Shown here in pieces: positions 35,543 through 43,478 of a stretch of 64,000 bases of DNA (position 1 is the first letter of the stretch; the number at the start of each line of letters is the position of its first letter). A program made the position numbers and the translations under genes. Under the pieces are notes generated by a model. The model saw nothing but the letters and a program-made list of their open reading frames with translations, was not told the origin of the DNA and searched no databases. This stretch comes from Zeimonas sp050187175 (GTDB lineage: Bacteria > Pseudomonadota > Gammaproteobacteria > Burkholderiales > Burkholderiaceae_E), in the NCBI GenBank assembly GCA_050187175.1, contig JBFWXS010000002.1:62001-126000 (forward strand), written 5' to 3'.

Positions 35543-36259
35543 TCAGAAAGTTTGCTTCAATAGAATCGTACGACCGTCGGCGGTTCGCAGCAGCAGTGCG
35601 TCGGCGTCGAAGCGCCAGCTCGAGACGCCGGCGCGCAGATTGTTGTATCGGCGGGACAATTGGTCGCGCTCGCCGGCGCAGGCCCTCTTCGTGCTGATTC
35701 CGTGGCCGCTCGCTTCGACGGCGCCGGCCGGCGCGAAGCTGAGTCCGCCGACGAAACGGTTGCAGCCGTCCGAGCCGCTGGCCCGACCTTGTGCGTCGAT
35801 CGACAGCGTGGGCGGCGGCTGCAGCGAGACCGGCTGTCCGTCGAGCTCGATCACCGACCACTGCGTGTCTTCCAGCCGCTCGGGCGGCAGGCGCCGGCCT
35901 CCGCAGCCGGACAGCTGCCGGCCGTCCACGGTGACCGTCACCCGATCCCCGTACAGAGCGCCGCTCATCGAGTCCTGGCAGCGTCCTGCTGCGATTTCCA
36001 CGCGCATGCCCGGCGCTTCGTAGCTGCGGCCGTTCGCCGTTGCGCGTGGCGGCGACACGGCGGCCGCGCGTTGCGGCTCGTCCGGACGGTCCAGCAGCAG
36101 CCGGCCGCCGTCGATGACTATGCGCCAGAACGGTTCATTGCCCGACGCCCGGTAGGGCTCGGCCGGCGCGGGCGCCTGCTGCGGCGACGGCACCGCGCAC
36201 GCAGCCAGCAGGCTGCCCAGTGCCAGTATGCCGAGGCGGACCCAGCTTCGCGGCTGCAT
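35543..36259 (-). CDS. META/HslJ-domain lipoprotein
   Basis: A 238-residue predicted lipoprotein. The lipobox LAAC places the lipidated Cys at residue 21. An N-terminal segment of the COG3650 type (SGNEPFWRIVIDGGRLLLDR, MRVEIAAGRCQDSMSG) is followed by a META/HslJ domain (LEDTQWSVIELDGQPVSL and SGSDGCNRFVGG). Such proteins are linked to envelope stress or heat and antibiotic tolerance, with unknown mechanism. The -10-like TATAAC (complement of 36292-36297) and a GGAG site lie upstream. It ends 4 bases before the GT-D gene start, so co-transcription is possible. Confidence 0.85.
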   Translation of the reverse strand: MQPRSWVRLGILALGSLLAACAVPSPQQAPAPAEPYRASGNEPFWRIVIDGGRLLLDRPDEPQRAAAVSPPRATANGRSYEAPGMRVEIAAGRCQDSMSGALYGDRVTVTVDGRQLSGCGGRRLPPERLEDTQWSVIELDGQPVSLQPPPTLSIDAQGRASGSDGCNRFVGGLSFAPAGAVEASGHGISTKRACAGERDQLSRRYNNLRAGVSSWRFDADALLLRTADGRTILLKQTF

Positions 36260-36377
36260 CGTCGTTCGCTCCTGATCAGGCTGAGGGCTGAGTTATACGC
36301 CGCTTCGCGGGCGAACCTCACTGGTCGCCGCCAGGATCGGTTACGCTGATAACGGTCATCGACTGCGAGCGACAAGC

Positions 36378-37199
36378 ATGGCCGAATCTTCCAAGCGGCG
36401 TAGCCGCCAGGCGCGCATCCGCGTCGGCATCGGCGGCTGGACCTACGAACCCTGGCGCGGCCCGTTCTACCCCGCGGGACTGGCGCAGCGGCGCGAGCTC
36501 GAATATGCCAGCCGCAAGCTGAGCTCGATCGAGATCAACGGCACTTATTACGGCTCGCAGAAGCCCGAAAGCTACGCCCGCTGGCACGACGAGACGCCGG
36601 ACGACTTCGTCTTCGCGCTGAAGGGCCCGCGCTTCGCGACGGGCAGGCGGATGCTGGCCGAGGCCGGCCCATCGATCGAACGATTCTTCGACAGCGGCGT
36701 CCTTGCGCTGGGCGACAAGCTGGGGCCGATCAACTGGCAGATGCCGCCGACCAAGCGCTTCGACGCCGAGGACTTCGAGGCCTTCCTGGCGCTGCTGCCC
36801 ACCAGCCTGGACGGCCGGACGCTGCGCCACGCCGTCGAAGTGCGGCATGACTCGTTCCGCGTGCCCGAGTTCGTCGCGCTGGCCCGCCGCCATGGCGTGG
36901 CGATCGTGATCGCCGGCGATGCGCGCTATCCGCAGATCGCCGACCTCAGCGCGCCCTTCGTCTATGCGCGCATCATGGGAACCAGCGAGGACGACCCGCT
37001 CGGCTATTCGGAGCGCGCGCTCGATCAATGGGCGGCGCGTGCACGGGCCTGGGCCGAAGGCGCCGTGCCCGACGGGCTGGAGCAGGTCGGTCCGGCGCCG
37101 GCGCAGCGAAGCGCGCACGACGTCTTCCTGTACGTCATCAGCGGCTTCAAGGAGCGCAATCCGGCCGCCGCCATGGCCTTGATCGAGCGCTTGAGCTAG
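36378..37199 (+). CDS. DUF72 family protein
   Basis: A 273-residue TIM-barrel protein of the DUF72 (YecE-like) family, whose function is unknown. Family motifs are VGIGGWTYEPWRGPFYP at residues 16-32, EINGTYYGSQKPESYARWHD near 54-73, FALKGPRF near 80 and LRHAVEVRHDSF near 150. The N-terminus has a basic run (SSKRRSRQARIR). It stands alone between the META-type lipoprotein gene (divergent) and the AraC gene (convergent). Confidence 0.92.
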   Translation: MAESSKRRSRQARIRVGIGGWTYEPWRGPFYPAGLAQRRELEYASRKLSSIEINGTYYGSQKPESYARWHDETPDDFVFALKGPRFATGRRMLAEAGPSIERFFDSGVLALGDKLGPINWQMPPTKRFDAEDFEAFLALLPTSLDGRTLRHAVEVRHDSFRVPEFVALARRHGVAIVIAGDARYPQIADLSAPFVYARIMGTSEDDPLGYSERALDQWAARARAWAEGAVPDGLEQVGPAPAQRSAHDVFLYVISGFKERNPAAAMALIERLS

Positions 37200-37234
37200 C
37201 GGACTCGAGCGTCTCGGCCGGCAGGCGCCGCCGG

Positions 37235-38089
37235 TCAGAACTGCTGCTGCCGCCAGGCGCGCGGCGACATGCCGATGCGCTGAGTGAACGCACGCGACAG
37301 CGCCGAGGCATTGGCGTAGCCCAGTTCGGCGGCGATCGCCTTCATCGGCCGGCCTTCCCTCAGCCGGGACTGCGCGACGCTGAGCCGCCAGTGGGTCAGG
37401 TAGTCGGCGGGCGTTTCGCCGACGATCTGCTTGAAGCGGGCAGCGAAGGCGCTGCGCGACATGCCGGCAGCCTGCGCCAGACGCGGCAGATCCCACGGGC
37501 CGCCCGGATTGTCGTGCGCGGCGGTCAACGCGCGCGACAGCTGCGGATCGGCCAGGCCGCAGATCAGCCCGGTGCTGACGCCGCTCTCGCCCGGGTGATC
37601 GAGCAGCCAGCGCAGCAGCTGCAGCAGTACGACCTCGAACAGCCGGTCCGCCAGCAGTCGATGACCGCAGCGGACACTATCGGTTTCGGCGAACAGCAGC
37701 GCCAGCGACTGCGTCAGGCCTTCGACCCGGTGCAGCGGAAGCAGGACCAGGGCGGGCAGGGCGCGCGCCAGCGGATGGTGAATGCCGCCGTCGAAATCGA
37801 GCGTGGCGCAGGTGAAGTCCGAGCCTTCGGCCGGCGCATTGTGGAACTGATGCGCCAGCGGTCGCGGATAGAAGACGAGGCTGGGCTCACGCACCTCTAC
37901 GCGCCGTGCCGCGCCGGCGCCGGCCTGATGAGTGATCACCATCGTCCCGCGCCGCATGACGTGCAGAAAGCCGCGGCCGGGCTGGGCGGCGAATTGCGTG
38001 ACGCCGCACAGCGGGCCGTTGTGGAACAGCTGAGCCCGGACGCGAAAGCGCTCGAGCAGTGACGACAGGCGGTCGAGAGGGGCGCTCAT
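37235..38089 (-). CDS. AraC-family regulator with cupin-type N-terminal domain
   Basis: A 284-residue regulator with an N-terminal cupin-like ligand domain (about 10-175; VTQFAAQPGRGFLHVMRRGT) and two C-terminal AraC helix-turn-helix units (about 185-284; AAGMSRSAFAARFKQIVGE, AAELGYANASALSRAF then FTQRIGMSPRAWRQQ). The ATG at 38089 is used because codons upstream to 38134 read through a 21-bp-phased direct repeat that looks like its binding site. It is divergent from the AhpD-like gene at 38208, which it most likely controls. Confidence 0.92.
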   Translation of the reverse strand: MSAPLDRLSSLLERFRVRAQLFHNGPLCGVTQFAAQPGRGFLHVMRRGTMVITHQAGAGAARRVEVREPSLVFYPRPLAHQFHNAPAEGSDFTCATLDFDGGIHHPLARALPALVLLPLHRVEGLTQSLALLFAETDSVRCGHRLLADRLFEVVLLQLLRWLLDHPGESGVSTGLICGLADPQLSRALTAAHDNPGGPWDLPRLAQAAGMSRSAFAARFKQIVGETPADYLTHWRLSVAQSRLREGRPMKAIAAELGYANASALSRAFTQRIGMSPRAWRQQQF

Positions 38090-38090
38090 C

Positions 38091-38125
38091 GTGGACGAAT
38101 TGATACGAATGGTGGACGAATTGAT
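38091..38125. promoter_or_regulatory. 21-bp-phased direct repeat, candidate AraC-family operator
   Basis: GTGGACGAATTGAT occurs twice without change, at 38091-38104 and 38112-38125. The starts are 21 bases apart, two turns of the helix, which is how AraC proteins bind direct half-sites. It begins right next to the AraC start codon (ATG complement 38087-38089), so binding would also block the AraC gene itself. Confidence 0.65.
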
Positions 38126-38207
38126 CCCGATCATACCTCCTGGGCGCAGACACTGAGCCTGCGCCCCTGATCCGGGCCATCCCCTAGTTCAATGAAAGGA
38201 GTTCACC

Positions 38208-38753
38208 ATGTCCCGAGTTCCGCTAGTCGCCGATGCATCGGCCTCCGCTCAGGCGCAGCCGCTGCTGGCTCAGATCAATGGTGCGTTCGGCGCCGTGCCG
38301 AACATGTTTCGTGCGGTCGCCAATTCGCCGGCGGCGCTGCAGAGCATGTGGGCCGGCTTCGGCGCCCTCGGCGGCGGCCGTCTCGGCGCCAGGCTGGGCG
38401 AGCAGATCGCAGTCGCCGTTGCCAATCGCAATGCCTGCGAGTACTGCCTGGCGGCGCACACCGTGCTGGGGCGCAAGGCCGGTGCCAGCGCCGACGAGAT
38501 GACGGCGGCACAGACCGGCCGCTCGTCCGACGCGAAGACCGAGGCGGCGCTGCGATTCGCGCTCAAGCTCGTCGAAGCGCGCGGCCAGGTCGGCGACGCT
38601 GACGTACGCGCGTTGCGTGAAGCGGGTTTCGACGACGAGCAGATCGTCGAGATCGTCGCGCACGTGGCGCTGAATCTGTTCACCAACTACGTGAACCTGG
38701 CCTTCGCGGTGCCGGTCGATTTTCCGCAGGTCAAGCTGCGGCCGGCGGCCTGA
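38208..38753 (+). CDS. Carboxymuconolactone decarboxylase/AhpD-family protein
   Basis: A 181-residue protein of the AhpD-like group. The active-site motif CEYCLAAH near residues 77-84 has the two cysteines and the histidine used in thiol-based peroxide reduction, so a peroxidase or peroxidase-related role is more likely than lactone decarboxylation. AAAGGAG precedes the ATG. It is divergent from an AraC regulator with a paired operator-like repeat between them, so it is probably induced by an oxidant or electrophile sensed by that regulator. Confidence 0.91.
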   Translation: MSRVPLVADASASAQAQPLLAQINGAFGAVPNMFRAVANSPAALQSMWAGFGALGGGRLGARLGEQIAVAVANRNACEYCLAAHTVLGRKAGASADEMTAAQTGRSSDAKTEAALRFALKLVEARGQVGDADVRALREAGFDDEQIVEIVAHVALNLFTNYVNLAFAVPVDFPQVKLRPAA

Positions 38754-38833
38754 GCGGGCTGAGCAGGTCTGTTCGCGCTACGATCGTCCCGGCGCCGCCT
38801 CGGCGCGCCGCCGGGCGGCCTCAGGAGGAGTTC

Positions 38834-39376
38834 ATGTCCGATTCGTTTCCGATGGCGCCGCCATGGCGGGTGAGCCGCTGGTTCAACACGCCGGTGCCGC
38901 TGGCGCTCGATGAGATGCGCGGCCGCGTCGTCGCATTGCATGCGTTCCAGATGCTGTGCCCCGGATGCGTGTCGCACGGCCTGCCGCAGGCCGCGCGGCT
39001 GGCCGAAGTCTTCGCGCGGGATGCATTCAGCGTCATCGGCCTGCACACGGTGTTCGAGCATCATCAAGTGATGACCGAAGCCGCGTTGCAGGCCTTCATC
39101 CACGAGTACCGGCTGGCGTTTCCGATCGGCGTCGACGAGCCGGACCCGGACGACGCGATCCCGCTGACGATGCGTGCGCTGCAGATGCGCGGCACGCCGA
39201 GCCTGGTGTTGATCGACAAGCTCGGACGCGTCCGGCTGCATCATTTCGGCCGGCTCGACGACATGGCGCTGGGTGCCTTCGTAGGCCGTCTGCTGTGCGA
39301 GGATCCTCCTGTCGCCGGCGCCGATCGGGTGGTGGACCAAGGAGCCTGCGACAATCAGGGCTGCCGCATACCCTGA
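38834..39376 (+). CDS. Thioredoxin-fold redoxin-like protein (CPGC motif)
   Basis: A 180-residue TlpA/AhpC-like protein. The active site FQMLCPGCVSHGLPQ has a CxxC pair near residues 42-45, and MRGTPSLVLIDKLGRVRLHH near 118-137 contains the cis-Pro region. No signal peptide is seen, so it should act in the cytoplasm. GGAGGAG precedes the ATG. The C-terminus (DNQGCRIP) adds another cysteine. Position after the AhpD-like gene suggests a shared thiol redox role. Confidence 0.8.
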   Translation: MSDSFPMAPPWRVSRWFNTPVPLALDEMRGRVVALHAFQMLCPGCVSHGLPQAARLAEVFARDAFSVIGLHTVFEHHQVMTEAALQAFIHEYRLAFPIGVDEPDPDDAIPLTMRALQMRGTPSLVLIDKLGRVRLHHFGRLDDMALGAFVGRLLCEDPPVAGADRVVDQGACDNQGCRIP

Positions 39377-39401
39377 ATTCGTTCCGAGGACTGATGCCGT
39401 C

Positions 39402-40196
39402 GTGACCTCGCCGCACGAAAGCTCGCCGCACGGGAACTCGCTGCACGGGAACTCGCCGCACGGAGGTTCGCAGCCCGCCGTCGGCCGTCTGCGCGCCGTG
39501 CTGATCGGCCGGGCCGTGCCGTACGCCCGGCCCGGCACGCTCAGCGCGATCGACAAGCGCGCTGTCGGCGACGTGGCGGTCGATGCCGGCCCGCAAGGGC
39601 TGGCAGGCGACGAGCAGGGCGATCGCCGCGTGCACGGCGGTCCCGACAAGGCCGTGCACTGCTATGCGTGGCAGCACTACGCTAGCTGGCGCGCCGAGCT
39701 GCCGGCGAGCGCGCTGCTGCAGCAGCCCGGTGCGTTCGGCGAGAACTTCAGCGTCGACGGTCTGGAGGAAGCTTCGGTCTGCGTCGCCGACCAATGGCGG
39801 ATCGGCACGGCCACGTTCGAGGTCAGCCAGGGCCGGCAGCCCTGCTGGAAGCTGAACGAGCGCTTCGGCGTGGCCGACATGTCGAGCCGCGTTCAGGACA
39901 GCCTGCGCGCGGGCTGGTATCTGCGCGTGCTGTCGGCCGGCCGCATCCGCGCCGGCGACGAAATCATCCGGCTGGCGCGCCCCTGTCCCGACTGGCCCTT
40001 GCAGCGGCTGCTGGCCGCGATCCGCGACCGCGTTTGCGACGCAGCGCTGCTACGCGACATTCTCGAGCTGCCGCTGCCGGCTTCGTGGCGCGCGCTGTTC
40101 CGAGCCCGGCTGGACAATGGGCGGGCCGAAGACTGGAGCAAGCGATTGCACGGCCGCGCGGCGGGACAGGCCACCTCGGGAAATCCCCGATCTTGA
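39402..40196 (+). CDS. MOSC-domain protein (YiiM-like)
   Basis: A 264-residue MOSC-domain protein, a family that carries sulfur on a conserved Cys for molybdenum-cofactor sulfuration or reduction of N-hydroxylated compounds. The motif GDRRVHGGPDKAVHCY is near residue 70, and the conserved Cys is in GRQPCWKLNERF near 145-156. The start is a GTG, with GAGGA 11 bases upstream. The first 25 residues are a low-complexity HGNSP repeat from a 15-bp DNA repeat and are absent from typical YiiM proteins. A molybdoenzyme lies 3.3 kb downstream. Confidence 0.85.
   Translation: MTSPHESSPHGNSLHGNSPHGGSQPAVGRLRAVLIGRAVPYARPGTLSAIDKRAVGDVAVDAGPQGLAGDEQGDRRVHGGPDKAVHCYAWQHYASWRAELPASALLQQPGAFGENFSVDGLEEASVCVADQWRIGTATFEVSQGRQPCWKLNERFGVADMSSRVQDSLRAGWYLRVLSAGRIRAGDEIIRLARPCPDWPLQRLLAAIRDRVCDAALLRDILELPLPASWRALFRARLDNGRAEDWSKRLHGRAAGQATSGNPRS
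39409..39468 (+). repeat. Four imperfect 15-bp tandem copies inside the MOSC gene N-terminus
   Basis: Units at 39409, 39424, 39439 and 39454, consensus CGCCGCACGGGAACT, encode the repeated S-P-H-G-N segment at the start of the MOSC protein. The 15-base unit keeps the frame whatever the copy number, so the protein's N-terminus could change length by slippage without losing the enzyme domain. Confidence 0.8.
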
Positions 40197-40331
40197 TCGG
40201 CGGCTGATTGCCCCAATCTGGCCGGCGAGCTGGCCGTCGCCTCGCGTGCGGCGCCGGATCACCCGCCCCGGCCGTTCGCGTCCGCGGACGTCCGGTCCCG
40301 ACAAGACAATGAATGAGGTGTGGACGTCGCC

Positions 40332-41516
40332 ATGCGAAAAACCCTGTGCATTCTCTTTTCGGCCATCCTCGGCGTCATTCCGGCGCTGGGCTTTGCGCAG
40401 CAGCCCGGCGGAGGCGGCATCGGCAGCAGCGCCGTCCGCGGATTGTTCCTGTTATCGGATTATCCGGCGATCGCCGTACGGCCCGGCACCACGTCGTCGA
40501 TCGCGCTGCGCCTGCAGAACCATGGCATCGCGCCGGCGCGGCTGTCCTTGCGCGTCGACGGCGTGCCGCAAGGCTGGACCGCAACGCTGCTTGGCGGCGG
40601 CCTGCCGGTGGCCGCGGCAATGCCGGGTTTCGACAGCAGCGTGGCCTTGCAGCTGCGCCTGGAGGTGCCGGGCGATGCCGCGCTGCAGAACACCACGCTG
40701 GTGGTGACCGCCGAAGGCGGCGGCCAGCGGGCGAGCCTGCCGATCGACGTTCGGCTGGCCAAGGAACTGCCGGCCAAGCTGGCCATCGAAGCGCGCCTGC
40801 CGACCTTGCGCGGCGGCCCGCGCGCGTCGTTCGACTATCAGTTCACGATTCGAAACGACAGCGGCAAGGACGTGCTTGCGAGCCTCGCTGCGCAGGCGCC
40901 GCGCTTTTTCGAGACCTCGTTCACCGAGGGCTACGGCAGCCAGCAGCTCAGCACGGTGCCCGTCAAGGCGGGCGAATCGAAGGAGATGAAGCTGAATGTG
41001 CGCGCGCCGGCCGTCGCCGAGCCGGGCGACTATCCGATCAAGGTGACGGTGTCGGCCGAGGACGCGCAGGCCACGGCCGACATGCAGCTGCAGATCGTCG
41101 GTCAGCCGCGGCTGCGCGTCGCCGGCCGCGAAGGCCTGATGAACGCATCTGCCGAAGCGGGCAAGGCCAGCACGGTGCCCATCGTTCTGATCAACGAAGG
41201 CAGCGCCGGTGCCGACGGCATCGAGCTGTCGGCCAGCGCACCGTCGGGCTGGGAGACGGAGTTCGAGCCCAAGGCCGTGCCGCAGATCCCGGCCGGCGGG
41301 CGCGCCGAGGTCCAACTGCGCATCACGCCGTCGGTCAAGTCGCTGGCCGGCGACTACATGACCACGGTGCGCGCCGCTTCGCAGGGCGAGTCGGCGTCCG
41401 GCGAGTTCCGCGTCAGCGTCTCTACGTCGAGCTTCTGGGGCATCATAGGCGCGATCATCATCGCAGTGGCGGTGCTGATCATGGTCGGCGCAGTGGCGAG
41501 GTTCGGCAGGCGATGA
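40332..41516 (+). CDS. NEW3-domain exported protein of an ABC transporter operon
   Basis: A 394-residue protein with a signal peptide (LCILFSAILGVIPALGFAQQ), repeated immunoglobulin-like NEW3-type beta domains (about 45-365, for example VRPGTTSSIALRLQNHGIAP and VPIVLINEGSAGADGIELSA), and a C-terminal membrane helix (GIIGAIIIAVAVLIMVGAVA) ending in RFGRR. It is therefore anchored in the inner membrane and faces the periplasm. The ATG at 40332 has a distant GAGG. Its stop overlaps the ATPase start (ATGA), making a three-gene ABC operon. Confidence 0.85.
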   Translation: MRKTLCILFSAILGVIPALGFAQQPGGGGIGSSAVRGLFLLSDYPAIAVRPGTTSSIALRLQNHGIAPARLSLRVDGVPQGWTATLLGGGLPVAAAMPGFDSSVALQLRLEVPGDAALQNTTLVVTAEGGGQRASLPIDVRLAKELPAKLAIEARLPTLRGGPRASFDYQFTIRNDSGKDVLASLAAQAPRFFETSFTEGYGSQQLSTVPVKAGESKEMKLNVRAPAVAEPGDYPIKVTVSAEDAQATADMQLQIVGQPRLRVAGREGLMNASAEAGKASTVPIVLINEGSAGADGIELSASAPSGWETEFEPKAVPQIPAGGRAEVQLRITPSVKSLAGDYMTTVRAASQGESASGEFRVSVSTSSFWGIIGAIIIAVAVLIMVGAVARFGRR

Positions 41517-42484
41517 ACACGCACCATGACCATCAAAGCGCGATCGAGGCCAGCCGGCTGACGCGCCGCTACGGCAGCGTCGTCGCCGTCGACGGCATCA
41601 CGTTCGCGGTCGCGCCGGGCGAGATCTTCGGCCTGCTCGGTCCGAACGGTGCCGGCAAGACCACCACGATCCTGATGATGCTGGGCCTGACCGAGGCTAC
41701 GTCGGGCAGTGTGCGCGTGCTCGGCCACGATCCGCAGCGCGACCCGCTGGCGGTCAAGCGGCAGGTCGGCTACATGCCCGACGCGGTCGGCTTCTACGAT
41801 CATCTGACTGCGCGCGAGAATCTCGCCTATACGGCGCGGCTGCTCGACGTGCCGGCCGCCGAGCGCCGCGCGCGCATCGATCAGGCCTTGCAGCGCGTGC
41901 GGCTGGCCGACGTCGCCGAGCGCCGCGTAGCGGCCTTCTCGCGCGGCATGCGGCAGCGCCTCGGGCTGGCCGAGATCGTGATGAAGCAGGCGCGCGTCGC
42001 GATCCTGGACGAGCCCACCTCGGGGCTGGATCCGCAGGCGACCGAGGAGTTCCTCGAGCTGATCCGCACGCTGAAGTCCGACGGCGTGACGATCATGCTG
42101 TCCTCGCATCTGCTCGATCACATGCAGCGCATCTGCGACCGCGTCGCCTTGTTTCACCGCGGCCGCATCGCGCTGATGGGTACTGTGCCCGAGCTGGCGC
42201 AGCAGGTGCTCGGCGGCGGTCATGCCGTGCGGCTGGAGGCGGACGGCGAGGGGCTGGCCGAGCGGCTGGCGCGCGTCGCCGGCGTCACCCGGGTGCAGAC
42301 GCCCGCGCCGCGGCAGTACCGACTGCTGGCCACGCGCGACGTGCGCGCCGAGGCGGCGCGCACGGTGGTCGAGGCCGGGGGTGCGCTGCTGCAGCTCGGC
42401 ATGGACCAGCCCAGCCTGGACGCGATCTACAACCGGTTCTTCCAGGGTAGGAATGCACAGGAGGGCATGCGCGATGCGGCGTGA
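41513..42484 (+). CDS. ABC transporter ATP-binding protein
   Basis: A 323-residue ATPase. Walker A is LLGPNGAGKTTT near residue 40, the signature is FSRGMRQRLGLAE near 142, and Walker B with D-loop is VAILDEPTSGLDP near 162; the H-loop is LSSHLLDHM. The C-terminal 100 residues form the extra domain typical of ABC-2 export ATPases. The N-terminus is His-rich (NTHHDHQ). It couples with the NEW3 protein before it and the permease after it; the layout resembles NosF/NosY-type export systems. The substrate is unknown. Confidence 0.93.
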   Translation: MNTHHDHQSAIEASRLTRRYGSVVAVDGITFAVAPGEIFGLLGPNGAGKTTTILMMLGLTEATSGSVRVLGHDPQRDPLAVKRQVGYMPDAVGFYDHLTARENLAYTARLLDVPAAERRARIDQALQRVRLADVAERRVAAFSRGMRQRLGLAEIVMKQARVAILDEPTSGLDPQATEEFLELIRTLKSDGVTIMLSSHLLDHMQRICDRVALFHRGRIALMGTVPELAQQVLGGGHAVRLEADGEGLAERLARVAGVTRVQTPAPRQYRLLATRDVRAEAARTVVEAGGALLQLGMDQPSLDAIYNRFFQGRNAQEGMRDAA

Positions 42485-43436
42485 AGGTTCCCCTTGGCAG
42501 GGCCTGGGTGCGGTGGCGCTGAAGGAACTGTCGGATCACTTGAGCAGCGCGCGGATGCGCGTACTGGAGTGGCTGGTCGTGCTCACCGCGGCGGCGGCGC
42601 TGTACGGCGCGCTGCAGCAGATCCGCGAGACGACCGCGCAGGATCCGTTCGTGTTCCTGCGGCTGTTCACCAGCGCGCAGGGGCCGATGCCGTCGTTCGC
42701 CTCCATTCTCGGCTTCCTGATCCCGCTGGTGGCGATCGGACTCGGCTTCGACGCGATCAACGGCGAATACAGCCGGCGCACGATGAGCCGCATCCTGTCG
42801 CAGCCGATTTATCGCGATGCCTTGCTGCTGGGCAAGTTCCTGGCCGGCCTGGCGACGCTGGCGATCGGCCTGGTCTGCCTGTGGCTGCTGGTGATCGGCT
42901 CGGGGCTGCTGCTGCTCGGCGTGCCGCCCAGCGGCGAGGAGGTGCTGCGTTCGCTGCTGTTCCTGTTGATCGCGCTGGCCTATGCCGGCGTCTGGCTGGC
43001 GCTGGCCATGCTGTTCTCCATCGTGTTCCGTTCGGCCGCTACGTCGGCGCTGATCTCGCTCGGCCTGTGGCTGTTCCTCACGCTGCTGTGGCCTATGCTG
43101 GCGGGTGCCGCTGCGCAGGTGCTGGCGCCGCCCGATCCGGTGCTGTCGCTGCTGGGTCAACCCACGCTGGAGACGCTGCAATGGCAGCAGGTGCTGGAAC
43201 GCATCTCGCCGCAGCGGCTGTTCGGCGAGGCGGTGGTGGCTGTGCTCAGTCCGATGACGCGGACGCTCGGTCCGGTGTTCATGCAGCAGCTCGAAGGCGC
43301 CGTGATGGGAACGCCGCTGGCGCTGGCGCAGAGCCTGATCATCGCCTGGCCGCAGATCGTCGCGCTGATCGCGGGCGTGATCCTGCTGTTCGTCGCCGGC
43401 TACGTCGTGTTCCAGCGGCAGGAAGTGCGCGCCTGA
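42474..43436 (+). CDS. ABC-2-type permease (NosY-like)
   Basis: A 320-residue membrane protein with about six hydrophobic segments (for example GFLIPLVAIGLGFDAINGEY near 80, IGLVCLWLLVIGSGLLLLGV near 135, LGLWLFLTLLWPMLAGAAAQ near 195, and IVALIAGVILLFVAGYVVF at the end). INGEYSRRTMSRILSQPI is the cytoplasmic motif common in this family, which contacts the ATPase. GGAGG lies 9 bases before the ATG at 42474; the gene starts 11 bases inside the ATPase gene. Confidence 0.91.
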   Translation: MRREGSPWQGLGAVALKELSDHLSSARMRVLEWLVVLTAAAALYGALQQIRETTAQDPFVFLRLFTSAQGPMPSFASILGFLIPLVAIGLGFDAINGEYSRRTMSRILSQPIYRDALLLGKFLAGLATLAIGLVCLWLLVIGSGLLLLGVPPSGEEVLRSLLFLLIALAYAGVWLALAMLFSIVFRSAATSALISLGLWLFLTLLWPMLAGAAAQVLAPPDPVLSLLGQPTLETLQWQQVLERISPQRLFGEAVVAVLSPMTRTLGPVFMQQLEGAVMGTPLALAQSLIIAWPQIVALIAGVILLFVAGYVVFQRQEVRA

Positions 43437-43451
43437 GCAGCGCTTGCGAGA

Positions 43452-43474
43452 CCGGGAGCCGCGGCGGCTCCCGG
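43452..43474. terminator. Hairpin terminator between convergent genes
   Basis: CCGGGAGCC (43452-43460), loop GCGGC, GGCTCCCGG (43466-43474) form a perfect 9-bp stem. It lies in the 42-base gap between the ABC permease and the molybdoenzyme, which end towards each other, so it can serve both. There is no clear T-run on either side. Confidence 0.7.
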
Positions 43475-43478
43475 ACAG

